Assembly: GCF_000763805.1 (NCBI RefSeq)
Contig: NZ_JRKS01000029.1
Coordinates: 1 to 36,701, forward strand
Direction: 5' to 3'
Length of the DNA stretch: 36,701 nucleotides
Source of the DNA: Paracoccus sphaerophysae
Lineage (GTDB): Bacteria; Pseudomonadota; Alphaproteobacteria; Rhodobacterales; Rhodobacteraceae
Part shown: positions 1-6,792 of the stretch, in pieces
How positions within the stretch are numbered: position 1 is the stretch's first letter
Layout of the letters: each line of letters begins with the position of its first letter
Position numbers and translations under genes: made by a program
Notes under the pieces: model-generated
What the model was told of the DNA's origin: nothing
Seen by the model: the letters and a program-made list of their open reading frames with translations, nothing else
Database searches by the model: none

Positions 1-226
1 GGGTGGGCGGGGCGATGCGCTGCCAGATGGCGCCGGTTTCGGCCAGCAGCGCGTCATTCAGCGCCACGACCGCCTGCGGTTCGAAATGGCCGCGGGGGTT
101 GTCCGCCGCCGGCCCGCCGGCATCACGCGGGATCGTCCAGCGCAGCGCGCCGCAGCACTCGCCCAGGAACGACGTGCCGCTGCGGTGCATGCCGACGATG
201 AACAGCACGGAGGAGGGCAGGGTCAA
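1..226 (-). CDS. Sulfotransferase-family protein, N-terminal fragment (runs off the left edge)
   Basis: Reading the minus strand gives LFIVGMHRSGTSFLGE within the first 25 residues. This is the 5'-phosphosulfate loop of PAPS-dependent sulfotransferases (HRSGTS pattern), followed by NPRGHFEP and ALNDALL as in bacterial sulfotransferase-domain proteins. About 75 residues are visible and the rest lies outside the window. The frame has a stop upstream near position 280 and no ATG before the motif, so the start is either TTG at 226 or GTG at 208. Neither has a clear ribosome binding site, and TTG is taken here. The family transfers sulfonate from PAPS to carbohydrates, lipids or proteins; the substrate cannot be told from this fragment. 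The identification rests on one motif and its setting. Confidence 0.7.
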   Translation of the reverse strand, partial: MTLPSSVLFIVGMHRSGTSFLGECCGALRWTIPRDAGGPAADNPRGHFEPQAVVALNDALLAETGAIWQRIAPPT

Positions 227-300
227 GGCGCGTGGTCCGTGGTTGAAACGCCGCGGGGTTAGCCGTTGCGGGTTCGGGCGTCAACACGCGCCAGGGGTCC

Positions 301-333
301 GACCGCGGCGGCCCCGTTCGGGCGGCCGCGGTC
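301..333 (-). terminator. GC-rich hairpin downstream of the aminotransferase gene
   Basis: GACCGCGGC (301-309) pairs with GCCGCGGTC (325-333), with further C/G pairing inside. It lies 15 nt past the aminotransferase stop codon. There is no T-run on the minus strand, so it may be a stabilising 3' hairpin rather than a true intrinsic terminator. Confidence 0.35.
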
Positions 334-348
334 GGGCGGGGCAGGGGA

Positions 349-1725
349 TCAGGTCTCGCCTTCGGCGCGCAGCCCGTCGAAGACCTGGGTCAGCGCGGCG
401 TCGAGCTTGTCGAACATCTCGTCCATCTGCGCGTCGGTCAGGATGAAGGGCGGGCACAGCACGATCGACTGGCCCAGCGGGCGGCAGATCAATCCCAGAT
501 CGGTGCAGGTGTTGGCGATGCGCTCGCTGACCGACAGCGTGCCGGGGAAGGGCTCCTTAGTTTCGGGGTTCTTCACCGCCTCGAGCGCCCACATGTAGCC
601 GACGCCGCGCAGCTCGCCGATATTGGCGTGGTTCTGCATGATGCGGCGCAGGCCGGCCTCCATCCGCGGGGCGCCCTTGACGACATTCTCGGCCAGCCCC
701 TCGTTCATCACCACGTCGATGGCCTTCAGCGCGATGGCGCAGCCGACCGGGTGGCCCGAGGCGGTGAAGCCGTGCGGGAACTCCTCGATCGCGGCGACGG
801 CGCGGTCCATGCGGTCGGACAGGTCCGGGCCGAGGATCACCGCGCCCATCGGGAACAGCCCGGCAGTCAGGTTCTTGGACGAGATGATCGCGTCGGGGGT
901 GAAACCGTAGGTCTGACAGCCCCAGGTGTTGCCGGTGCGGCCAAAGCCGCAGATCACCTCGTCCGAGATCAGCGGGATGCCATGCTTCTTGAGGATCGGC
1001 TGGATCGCCTGGAAATAGCCCTGTGCCGGCGGGATCACACCGCCCGCGCCCTGCACCGGCTCGGCGAAGAAGCCGGCGATGGTGTCGGCGCCCTCGCGGG
1101 CGATGGTGTCCTCAAGCTCTTGCGCGAGGCGCTGGACGAACTCGGCTTCGGATTCGCCGGCCTTGCCATAGCGCCAGAAATGCGGGCAGGTGAGGTGGAT
1201 GAAGCCGTCCAGCGGCAGGCCGAACACCTCGTTATAGGGCTTGCCGGTCATCGAGGCCGAGACCGCCGTGACGCCGTGATAGGCGTTCCAGCGGGTGAGG
1301 ATCTTGCGGCGCTGGGGCTGGCCCTCGCTGCGGCCGAGGAACCACAGCATCTTGACCATGGTGTCGTTCGCCTCGGACCCCGAGTTCGTATAGAACACCT
1401 TGCCGCGGGCAAAGGGCGAGACCTCGACCAGCTTTTCCGACAGCATCACCGTCTGGTCGGACATCCGCCCGAAGAAGGCGTGATAGCCCGGGAAGCGGTC
1501 ATATTGCGCCTTGGCGGCCTCGATCAGCCCCTTGTGATCGAAGCCCGCGACCATGTTCCACAGGCCCGAGTTGGAATCGAGCCATTTGCGCCCTTGCGTG
1601 TCGAAGACATAGGGCCCCTCGCCATGGGTCAGCACGATCGTCCCGCGCCGTTCGACGCTGGGCAGGTCGGTGAAGCCGTACATCGAATATTCCTCGGCGC
1701 GCGCCGACCAGGTCTTGTCGTCCAT
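349..1725 (-). CDS. Class III (omega) pyridoxal-phosphate aminotransferase, aspartate aminotransferase family
   Basis: This 458-residue protein is a fold-type I PLP enzyme of the omega-transaminase group. These enzymes move an amino group between an omega-amino acid or amine and a keto acid such as pyruvate. Visible landmarks are the phosphate-binding NSGS (about 114-117), the FAEPVQGAGG stretch (about 220-229), the cofactor aspartate in SDEVICGFGR (D255) and the Schiff-base lysine in SSKNLTAG (K284). Length is normal for the family. I chose ATG at 1725 because GGAGG lies 5 nt upstream; an in-frame TTG at 1737 has no better site. It closely resembles the family often labelled taurine-pyruvate or beta-alanine-pyruvate transaminase in Rhodobacterales and rhizobia, but the substrate cannot be fixed from sequence. 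It stands alone, with no obvious operon partner. Confidence 0.9.
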   Translation of the reverse strand: MDDKTWSARAEEYSMYGFTDLPSVERRGTIVLTHGEGPYVFDTQGRKWLDSNSGLWNMVAGFDHKGLIEAAKAQYDRFPGYHAFFGRMSDQTVMLSEKLVEVSPFARGKVFYTNSGSEANDTMVKMLWFLGRSEGQPQRRKILTRWNAYHGVTAVSASMTGKPYNEVFGLPLDGFIHLTCPHFWRYGKAGESEAEFVQRLAQELEDTIAREGADTIAGFFAEPVQGAGGVIPPAQGYFQAIQPILKKHGIPLISDEVICGFGRTGNTWGCQTYGFTPDAIISSKNLTAGLFPMGAVILGPDLSDRMDRAVAAIEEFPHGFTASGHPVGCAIALKAIDVVMNEGLAENVVKGAPRMEAGLRRIMQNHANIGELRGVGYMWALEAVKNPETKEPFPGTLSVSERIANTCTDLGLICRPLGQSIVLCPPFILTDAQMDEMFDKLDAALTQVFDGLRAEGET

Positions 1726-1949
1726 GAATGCCTCCAATGCGTTGACGGCAGGCTATCCGGGCAGAACGCCGGGTTCAACGGACAGCCTGCCGCGCCGCGG
1801 CGTCCGCGGCCGCCAGATGGCCAGGGGCAGGGGGACGATGCGCGCGTCGGGCGATCAAGATTGTGCGCCGTCGACGGAACGAAAGCCGCGCCCGGCCGTT
1901 CGGATGCCATAACGACACCACAACCTTCCAGACGGGAAAGGACCCCAAG

Positions 1950-2384
1950 ATGGCCAACAACAACTACACCAGCTCGGACATGAAGAAAGACCTCAAGGAC
2001 GCGGCCCGCGAGACCGCCGAGGACGTCAAGGCCGGCGCCTCGAAGCTGGCACGCGACGCCAAGGACGCCTGGAAGGAGGCCACCGACAACACCACCGCCG
2101 ACAAGGTCAAGCAGGGCGCTGCCGACATGGCGCAGGCCGCCCGCGAAAAGGGCGAGGAGTATGTCCAGACCGCCCGCGAGAAGGGCGCCGAGTACGCCGA
2201 GTACGCCAAGGAAGAAGCCGACCGCCTGTACCGCGCCGGTGAGCGCAAGGCGCACGAAGTCGCGCAGTACGCCGGCGACTATTACGACGAGATGTCGGAC
2301 ATGGTGCGCCGCAAGCCCGCGCAGGCCCTGGGCATCGCCGCTGGCGTCGGCTTCCTGGTTGGCCTGATCCTCGCGCGCCGCTGA
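1950..2384 (+). CDS. DUF883 (ElaB/YqjD-like) membrane-anchored protein
   Basis: A 144-residue protein. Most of it is a charged Ala/Lys/Glu-rich helix with near-heptad periodicity, including two AREKG repeats near residues 64-85. The C-terminus ends in RRKPAQALGIAAGVGFLVGLILARR, i.e. the arginine-flanked glycine-rich single transmembrane helix of the ElaB/YqjD/DUF883 family. E. coli members are inner-membrane proteins that bind ribosomes in stationary phase and are stress-induced; whether that applies here is unknown. The start at ATG 1950 follows AAAGGA at 1937-1942. The next gene begins 3 nt after the stop, so the two are surely co-transcribed. Identification is by the C-terminal motif and composition. 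Confidence 0.85.
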   Translation: MANNNYTSSDMKKDLKDAARETAEDVKAGASKLARDAKDAWKEATDNTTADKVKQGAADMAQAAREKGEEYVQTAREKGAEYAEYAKEEADRLYRAGERKAHEVAQYAGDYYDEMSDMVRRKPAQALGIAAGVGFLVGLILARR

Positions 2385-2387
2385 TCG

Positions 2388-3056
2388 ATGTTCGATTACG
2401 CGCGCAACATGCAGCTGGCCATCAGCGACGCGGGCCGCCGCGTCGCCATGAAGGCCGCTGCCGGAGTCGTCGTGCTGCTCGGCGCGGGCTTCCTGCTCGC
2501 CGCGCTGTGGACGTTTCTGGCGGACAACCTTGACTGGGGTCCGCTGGGGGCGTCGCTAGCTATCGGTCTGCTGTTCGTGATCATCGGCGTCGTGCTGATG
2601 AGTATGTCGAAGACGGTCAAGCATCCCGTGCCGTCGACGGACGAGCTGAAAGCCGAGGTGGAAACCCGCGTCAGCCTGGCCGCCGATGCGGCGCTGGAAA
2701 AGGCGCGGCTGAAGGCGACCGAGGTGGTCGACAGCGTCGAGGACCGCGTTCACGCACTTGTCGACGACGTCTCCACCCGGGCTGCCCGTTTTGCCGATGA
2801 TGCCGAGGCCAAGGTGCAGAACTTCACCCACGGCATCGCGGGGCAGGCGGCCCGCAAGGTGGGCCTGACCCCGCAGCTTTTCAGCGAGGCGCAGGACACC
2901 CTCGACCGGGTGAAAACCTCGAACGCGGCGACGATTCCGCCGCTGATGGGGGCATTCGCGATCGGCATGGCGCTGGCCAGCAAGCTGCAGGGATGGCGCC
3001 ACCGGGACGACTATTACGATGACTACGACGACCCGTACGAAGAAGACGTCTACTGA
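2388..3056 (+). CDS. Phage-holin-superfamily (DUF1469-like) inner membrane protein
   Basis: This 222-residue protein has two adjacent hydrophobic helices (about residues 22-46 and 55-73), as in the Phage_holin_3_6/DUF1469 family that accompanies DUF883 proteins (compare YqjE beside YqjD). A long amphipathic region rich in Asp/Val/Ala (about 80-190) follows, then a tyrosine- and aspartate-rich acidic tail (RDDYYDDYDDPYEEDVY). It starts 3 nt after the DUF883 stop with no strong ribosome binding site of its own, so translation is probably coupled. Length is greater than the usual 120-140 residues because of the C-terminal region. The function is likely envelope-stress related, by association; there is no direct evidence. 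Confidence 0.75.
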   Translation: MFDYARNMQLAISDAGRRVAMKAAAGVVVLLGAGFLLAALWTFLADNLDWGPLGASLAIGLLFVIIGVVLMSMSKTVKHPVPSTDELKAEVETRVSLAADAALEKARLKATEVVDSVEDRVHALVDDVSTRAARFADDAEAKVQNFTHGIAGQAARKVGLTPQLFSEAQDTLDRVKTSNAATIPPLMGAFAIGMALASKLQGWRHRDDYYDDYDDPYEEDVY

Positions 3057-3059
3057 TGA

Positions 3060-3088
3060 AAAAAGGGCCGCTCACCGCGGCCCTTTTT
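3060..3088 (+). terminator. Bidirectional intrinsic terminator
   Basis: GGGCCGC (3065-3071) pairs with GCGGCCC (3077-3083) around the loop TCACC, flanked by A5 and T5. It can therefore stop transcription from the holin-like gene (plus strand) and from grxD (minus strand). Confidence 0.85.
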
Positions 3089-3103
3089 ATTGGAAGTAGC
3101 GCC

Positions 3104-3466
3104 TTAGCTGTTGGCTTCCCGGATCTTTTCCGCCGCGGCCTTGTCGTAGGGAACGCCGGCGCGATCCAGCAGCTGGTCCAGTTCGCCCGACAGGGTCATC
3201 TCGGTGACGATGTCGCAGCCGCCCACGAACTCGCCCTTGACGTATAGCTGCGGGACCGTAGGCCAGTCCGAGAAGTCCTTGATCCCCTGGCGCATTTCGT
3301 CGCTGGCAAGCACGTTCACGTCGCGATAGGCAACGCCCATGTAGTTCAGCACTCCGGCGACGCGGCTGGAAAATCCGCATTGCGGCACGTCGCGCGTGCC
3401 CTTCATGAACAGCACCACGTCGTTGCCGTCGATGGTTTCCTGGATGTCAGAGCGGATGTCGGTCAT
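3104..3466 (-). CDS. grxD: Monothiol glutaredoxin Grx4 type
   Basis: A 120-residue monothiol glutaredoxin with the diagnostic CGFS active site ([10 protein letters not shown]) preceded by the lysine of FMKGT, then [19 protein letters not shown], the glutathione-binding TVP loop and GG turn. Grx4-type proteins bind [2Fe-2S] clusters with glutathione, often as heterodimers with BolA, and deliver them to apoproteins or regulators. The gene lies just downstream of bolA on the same strand, which fits that partnership. I took ATG 3466 (MTDIRSDIQ) because it gives the family-typical N-terminus; an in-frame ATG at 3496, 12 nt after the bolA stop, would add ten residues. The CGFS site and length make the assignment firm. 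Confidence 0.95.
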   Translation of the reverse strand: MTDIRSDIQETIDGNDVVLFMKGTRDVPQCGFSSRVAGVLNYMGVAYRDVNVLASDEMRQGIKDFSDWPTVPQLYVKGEFVGGCDIVTEMTLSGELDQLLDRAGVPYDKAAAEKIREANS

Positions 3467-3508
3467 GTCACAGATGTCCCGTTGAGAGGGCCCCATCGGC
3501 CCGGAATG

Positions 3509-3751
3509 TCACTCAGGCGCCTTCGTCGTCAGCGCCAGCGCATGCAGGGCGCCGTTCGGCCCGTCCATCCGGCCCTTGAGCGCCGCATAGACCATGCGCT
3601 GCTGCTGCACCCGGTTGAGGCCGCGGAATGCTTCGTCGATGACCTCGGCCGCGAAGTGGTTTCCGTCGCCGGCCAGATCGGTGATCGTGACCTGCGCGCC
3701 GGGGAAGGATTCACGGATCAGCGCCTCGATCTCATAGGCTTCCATCGCCAT
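3509..3751 (-). CDS. bolA: BolA-family protein
   Basis: An 80-residue protein containing the BolA core: IEALIRESFPGAQVTITDL, then DGNHFAAEVIDEAFRG and NRVQQQRMVYAALKGRM, ending ALHALALTTKAPE. The histidine in DGNHF and the conserved C-terminal HALAL histidine are the usual cluster ligands in BolA-glutaredoxin complexes. The start at ATG 3751 has AGGAAGGGA about 7 nt upstream; ATG 3745 is an alternative. It heads the bolA-grxD pair, with 42 nt between the bolA stop and the chosen grxD start. BolA with a CGFS glutaredoxin acts in iron-sulfur cluster trafficking and iron sensing. Whether it is of the BolA1 or IbaG subtype is not settled here. Confidence 0.92.
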   Translation of the reverse strand: MAMEAYEIEALIRESFPGAQVTITDLAGDGNHFAAEVIDEAFRGLNRVQQQRMVYAALKGRMDGPNGALHALALTTKAPE

Positions 3752-3876
3752 GCCGCGTCCCTTCCTGGCATCATCGTGCGGGTCAGATTTAGGCCGGCGA
3801 CACCGGGGCCGCAAGGGCGGGGTCGGCAGAGCGGTCCTCGGAACGTGGCGGTCGGCGCGGGGATGGGCCACACGAG

Positions 3877-3910
3877 GTTGCATGAAATAGTCGAATAATC
3901 CGTATTATGT
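3877..3910. promoter_or_regulatory. AT-rich palindrome in the divergent spacer between bolA and the DUF442 gene
   Basis: In an otherwise GC-rich region this stretch is markedly AT-rich and contains ATAAT (3895-3899) and ATTAT (3904-3908), a perfect inverted repeat with a 4-nt centre. TATTAT at 3903-3908 could serve as a -10 for the plus strand, with TTGCAT at 3878 as a poorly spaced -35. The site is probably promoter and/or operator DNA; no regulator is assigned. Confidence 0.4.
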
Positions 3911-4043
3911 AAGTTGGTTTGCACAATTGGGATAGCTGGTCACGATCGGAATCTCTTGTTACCGCTGCGCTGTTGCGAGATGCAGCTTGCGCGAAGGCGC
4001 CATGCTTGGCGCGTCTTGGCCAGTCACGGGGAAAGACACAGAC

Positions 4044-4454
4044 ATGGATATCCGGCGCCTCACCGACACGATCTCCGTCGCTCCGCAGATCGAGCCCGAG
4101 GATCTGCGCGCGATCGCGGATCTGGGCTTCGTGGCGGTGATCGACAATCGTCCTGACGACGAGGTCGGCCCAGGCCACAGCAGCGAGCGGATGAGCCAGC
4201 TGGCGGCCGACGCCGGGCTGCGCTTTGCCTATGTCCCGGTGCATCCCGGCCAGTTCAGCACGGCGCTCATCGACGCCTTCGCGGCGGCGCTGGCAGAGGC
4301 CGAGGGGCCGGTGCTGGCCTATTGCCGGTCCGGCACGCGCTCGGCGACGGTCTGGGCTTTGTCTAAGGCAGGACAGCTGCCCGCGCAGGACATCATCGCC
4401 ACCGCCGCCGCCGCAGGCTACGACTTGTCGAATATCCGACCCTATCTGGCTTGA
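4044..4454 (+). CDS. TIGR01244/DUF442 family phosphatase-like protein (beta-lactamase-hydrolase-like domain)
   Basis: A 136-residue single-domain protein with a dual-specificity-phosphatase-like fold. Its N-terminal half has FVAVIDNRPDDEV, a motif typical of DUF442/Blh proteins. The catalytic P-loop is CRSGTRS (C-x5-R-S, about residue 95). In other bacteria this domain is found alone or fused to a persulfide dioxygenase in sulfide-detoxification loci (the Blh/BigR system); here it stands alone. The start at ATG 4044 is preceded by GGGGAAAG about 9 nt upstream. No sulfur-metabolism gene is adjacent, so the substrate is unknown. The longer reading frame from 3987 lacks a convincing ribosome binding site. 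Confidence 0.85.
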   Translation: MDIRRLTDTISVAPQIEPEDLRAIADLGFVAVIDNRPDDEVGPGHSSERMSQLAADAGLRFAYVPVHPGQFSTALIDAFAAALAEAEGPVLAYCRSGTRSATVWALSKAGQLPAQDIIATAAAAGYDLSNIRPYLA

Positions 4455-4466
4455 TCTTAAATGAAA

Positions 4467-4489
4467 AGGCCGCGCATGATGCGCGGCCT
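4467..4489 (+). terminator. Hairpin between convergent genes
   Basis: AGGCCGCGCAT pairs with ATGCGCGGCCT as a continuous palindrome of 11-bp arms, followed by a pyrimidine-rich stretch (CTATTCTTGTC) on the plus strand and by TTTTCAT on the minus strand. It sits between the DUF442 gene and the convergent PepSY-like gene, so it can serve both. Confidence 0.75.
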
Positions 4490-4509
4490 CTATTCTTGTC
4501 CCGGGTGGA

Positions 4510-5541
4510 TCAGCGCGCGAGTTCGCGCACCACGACACCGCGCGGATTGATGGTGACGGTCACGGCCTCGCCCTCGGGGTTGACCGCCTCGGCCTCGACG
4601 CGCGGACCGTTGCGGGTGATCGCGCCAAGCTGGGTATAGCCGCCGTCGGTCAGGATCGACTGCACCGCCGCATCGTCAAGCGCGGCCCGGCCCTGACCCT
4701 GGCCCTGGCCGGCGCCTTGTCCTTGGCCTTGACCCTGGCCGCCAGCGCCGTCGCCGCGGCCCATGCCCGCCGCGCCGTCATGAGGACCGTTGCCGCCCGG
4801 CCCCATGCGGTCGCCGTCACGCTGCGGGCCCTTCCCGCCGCGGCCATCCTGCCGCATCTCGCCGTGATCTTTCCCGTTGTCGCCGTGATCGCCGCGCTTG
4901 CCCTTGTCGTGACCCTTTCCGCGGCCGCGATCACCGTGATCCATGTCGCCACGGCCGAATTTCTGCAGCGTGCCGTCGGGCGAGAACCCGGCGCGGACCC
5001 CCTGCCCCTCGGCGTCGGCGCCGAACAGCATCACGCCCTCGTCGCCCTGCGCCAGCCCCTGCAACCGGGTGAATTCGGCAAAGATCGGCGCGTTGCGCAC
5101 CGGTTCGGGGATCAGCCGGCGGGCGATGTCCTCGGGCAGCACCGCCGAGTCGTCGGTCACGCGCAACATGCGGATCTTGTCGCCGTCCAGCATCGCTTGG
5201 AACGCCGCGCCGCCGGGCAGCGTGCCCTGGACCTTCTGGCCCTTGCGGCCCTCGGACAGGGTGGCGTCGGTGATCCCCAGATCGGTCAGCGCGGCCGGCA
5301 GCGCGGCTGCGGCAGCCTGCGGCGCAGCGGGGGTCGCGGCGCCCGGCGCCGCTGGCGCGGGGGTCGCCACGGCGGGGGCCGCCGGAGCGGCCTGTGCCGG
5401 AGCAGAAGCCGCCGGCGCGGGCGCAGCCGGCGCAGCAGGGGTCGCCACCGGCGCGGGCGCCGCGGTCTGCGCCAGGACGGGCGCCGACAGGGCCAGCGAC
5501 GCTACGATCAGCGCGGCAGAGTTGCGGAATGTGCGAGACAT
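4510..5541 (-). CDS. Secreted PepSY-like protein with Ala/Pro-rich and charged Gly/His/Asp/Lys-rich linkers
   Basis: A 343-residue protein with a clear Sec signal peptide (hydrophobic core to about residue 24, cleavage after VLAQ). An Ala/Pro-rich spacer follows (about 25-85), then a globular segment beginning LTDLGITDATLSEGRKGQKV. Next comes a roughly 95-residue linker of Gly, Asp, His, Lys, Arg and Gln (GRGKGHDKGKRGDHGDNGKD, later GQGQGQGQGAGQGQGQGQG). The C-terminus resembles a PepSY module (LTDGGYTQLGAITRNGPRV ... VTVTINPRGVVVREL). The start at ATG 5541 follows AAAGGAAA. It is divergent from a PepSY-TCS operon, suggesting a periplasmic ligand or target of that system. The His/Asp linker could bind metal; that is speculation. 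I do not recognise a named gene. Confidence 0.7.
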   Translation of the reverse strand: MSRTFRNSAALIVASLALSAPVLAQTAAPAPVATPAAPAAPAPAASAPAQAAPAAPAVATPAPAAPGAATPAAPQAAAAALPAALTDLGITDATLSEGRKGQKVQGTLPGGAAFQAMLDGDKIRMLRVTDDSAVLPEDIARRLIPEPVRNAPIFAEFTRLQGLAQGDEGVMLFGADAEGQGVRAGFSPDGTLQKFGRGDMDHGDRGRGKGHDKGKRGDHGDNGKDHGEMRQDGRGGKGPQRDGDRMGPGGNGPHDGAAGMGRGDGAGGQGQGQGQGAGQGQGQGRAALDDAAVQSILTDGGYTQLGAITRNGPRVEAEAVNPEGEAVTVTINPRGVVVRELAR

Positions 5542-5572
5542 CGGATTTCCTTTCATTCGCATCGTCGAAGCA

Positions 5573-5589
5573 GGGGGGCAGCGCCCCCC
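5573..5589. repeat. GC hairpin in the leader of the PepSY-like gene
   Basis: GGGGGGC-AGC-GCCCCCC, a perfect 7-bp inverted repeat with a 3-nt loop. It has the same AGC-loop design as the hairpin at 31849-31861. It lies 32 nt upstream of the minus-strand start at 5541. Confidence 0.6.
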
Positions 5590-5638
5590 GGACGAATCGC
5601 TGTCTAACGGTCCACCGCCGAACGAAACGCCAACGGGA

Positions 5639-5671
5639 CGTTTGGCTTCCGTTTGCGTTAGCCGCTATAAG
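5639..5671 (+). promoter_or_regulatory. Predicted promoter with tandem CGTTTG boxes for the PepSY-response-regulator-kinase operon
   Basis: CGTTTG occurs at 5639-5644 and again at 5650-5655, exactly 11 nt apart, the usual spacing of OmpR-family response-regulator half-sites. A candidate sigma-70 promoter overlaps them: TTGGCT (5642-5647), 18-nt spacer, TATAAG (5666-5671). This would put the start point within about 2 nt of the ATG at 5680, making the transcript nearly leaderless. Related CGTT motifs continue on the other strand at about 5621-5637. Autoregulation by the adjacent regulator is inferred. Confidence 0.45.
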
Positions 5672-5679
5672 TTCCCCTC

Positions 5680-6126
5680 ATGCGCCGCCGGGTCTTGATC
5701 CTCGCCATGTTCGCCGTCCTCGCTGCCGTGGCGGCGGTCGGCTTTCATGGCTGGAGGGGTCCGGGCGCCACCCTGGCGCCTCGCGCCACTGTCGACCGCG
5801 GTCCCCGCCCGGCTGCGGACTTGCAGCTTGACGGCCCGATGGTCGAGGTGCTGCCGCTGCACAAGGCAGTGCGCCGCGCGGCGCGACGGTTCGACGGTCG
5901 GGTGCTGGACATCGTGCTGGCGCCCGCGACCGCGCAGGAACGGCGCGCGGGGGTCCAGAGCGTCTATCGCATCCGGATGCTCACCTCGGCCCGCGACGTG
6001 CTCGACATCCGCATGGACGCGCTGGACGGCCGCTTCATCGAGGTGCGCGGCGCCGATCTGGGCACGGCGCGGCGGACGGAAAAGGCGGCCGAGAAGGCTG
6101 CGACCATGAAGAAGGAAGACGACTGA
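5680..6126 (+). CDS. PepSY domain-containing protein, membrane-anchored
   Basis: A 148-residue protein with an N-terminal hydrophobic segment after MRRR (residues 5-24; signal peptide or anchor). A single PepSY-type domain follows (about 55-125): MVEVLPLHKAVRRAARRF, then GRVLDIVLAP and YRIRMLTSARDVLDIRMDAL. It ends in a lysine/glutamate-rich tail. Its TGA is immediately followed by the ATG of the response regulator, so translation is coupled. PepSY domains are thought to inhibit proteases or act as periplasmic sensors, and single-PepSY proteins are commonly encoded beside two-component systems. No Shine-Dalgarno sequence is visible before ATG 5680, in keeping with the predicted nearly leaderless transcript. 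Confidence 0.82.
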   Translation: MRRRVLILAMFAVLAAVAAVGFHGWRGPGATLAPRATVDRGPRPAADLQLDGPMVEVLPLHKAVRRAARRFDGRVLDIVLAPATAQERRAGVQSVYRIRMLTSARDVLDIRMDALDGRFIEVRGADLGTARRTEKAAEKAATMKKEDD

Positions 6127-6792
6127 ATGCGCTGCCTGATCGTGGAGGACGACCCGACGCTGGGCCGCCAGATCGCCGATGCGATGCGCGAGGGCGGCTT
6201 CGTCACCGACCTCGTCGCGGACGGGGCCGAGGGCGAATATCGCGGCGCGACGGAAAGCTATGACGTGGCGATCCTCGATCTGGGCCTGCCGGGTCTGCCG
6301 GGGATCGAGGTGCTGACCCGCTGGCGGGCGCAGGGCGTCGGGATGCCGGTGCTGATCCTCACGGCGCGCGGCGACTGGACCGACAAGGTCGCGGGGTTCC
6401 GCGCCGGCGCCGACGACTATGCGGTCAAGCCGTTCCGCCTGGACGAAGTGGTGCTGCGTGCCCAGACCCTGGTGCGCCGCGCCGCCGGTCACGCTCGCGC
6501 GGTCCTGACCGCCGGTCCGCTAAGCTATGACACGCAGCTGGGCGTCATCACCCGCGACGGCGTGCCGGCGAAGCTTACCGCCTTCGAGACCCGCATCCTC
6601 GGCTATCTGATGCACCACCCCGACCGCATCGTCAGCCGGACCGAGCTGTCCGAGCATCTGTACGAGGCCGACAGCGACCGCGACTTCAAGTCGATCGAGG
6701 TTGTCATCGGCCGCCTGCGCCGCAAGATCGGCGAGGCGATGATCGAGACCCGCCGTGGCGAGGGCTATGTCCTGAACAGCCGCGCGACATGA
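6127..6792 (+). CDS. OmpR/PhoB-family response regulator
   Basis: A 221-residue two-domain regulator. The receiver domain has the acidic pair E7/D8-D9, phosphoacceptor D51 in VAILDLGLPG, T79 and K101 in AVKPF. The C-terminal winged helix (about 125-220) has the family pattern LTAFETRILGYLMHHPDRIVSRTELSEHLY and the recognition helix SIEVVIGRLRRKIG, ending in RRGEGYVL. It is coupled at its start to the PepSY gene and overlaps the kinase gene by 4 nt (ATGA). It most resembles the PhoP/QseB/BasR branch. It likely binds DNA as a dimer at direct repeats such as the CGTTTG pair upstream of the operon. The target genes are unknown. Confidence 0.95.
   Translation: MRCLIVEDDPTLGRQIADAMREGGFVTDLVADGAEGEYRGATESYDVAILDLGLPGLPGIEVLTRWRAQGVGMPVLILTARGDWTDKVAGFRAGADDYAVKPFRLDEVVLRAQTLVRRAAGHARAVLTAGPLSYDTQLGVITRDGVPAKLTAFETRILGYLMHHPDRIVSRTELSEHLYEADSDRDFKSIEVVIGRLRRKIGEAMIETRRGEGYVLNSRAT

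Noticed and set aside
628..1983. Long plus-strand open frame opposite the aminotransferase gene
   Set aside because: It is a shadow of the minus-strand gene caused by high GC; its translation is rich in Arg/Ala/Gly/His with no domain.
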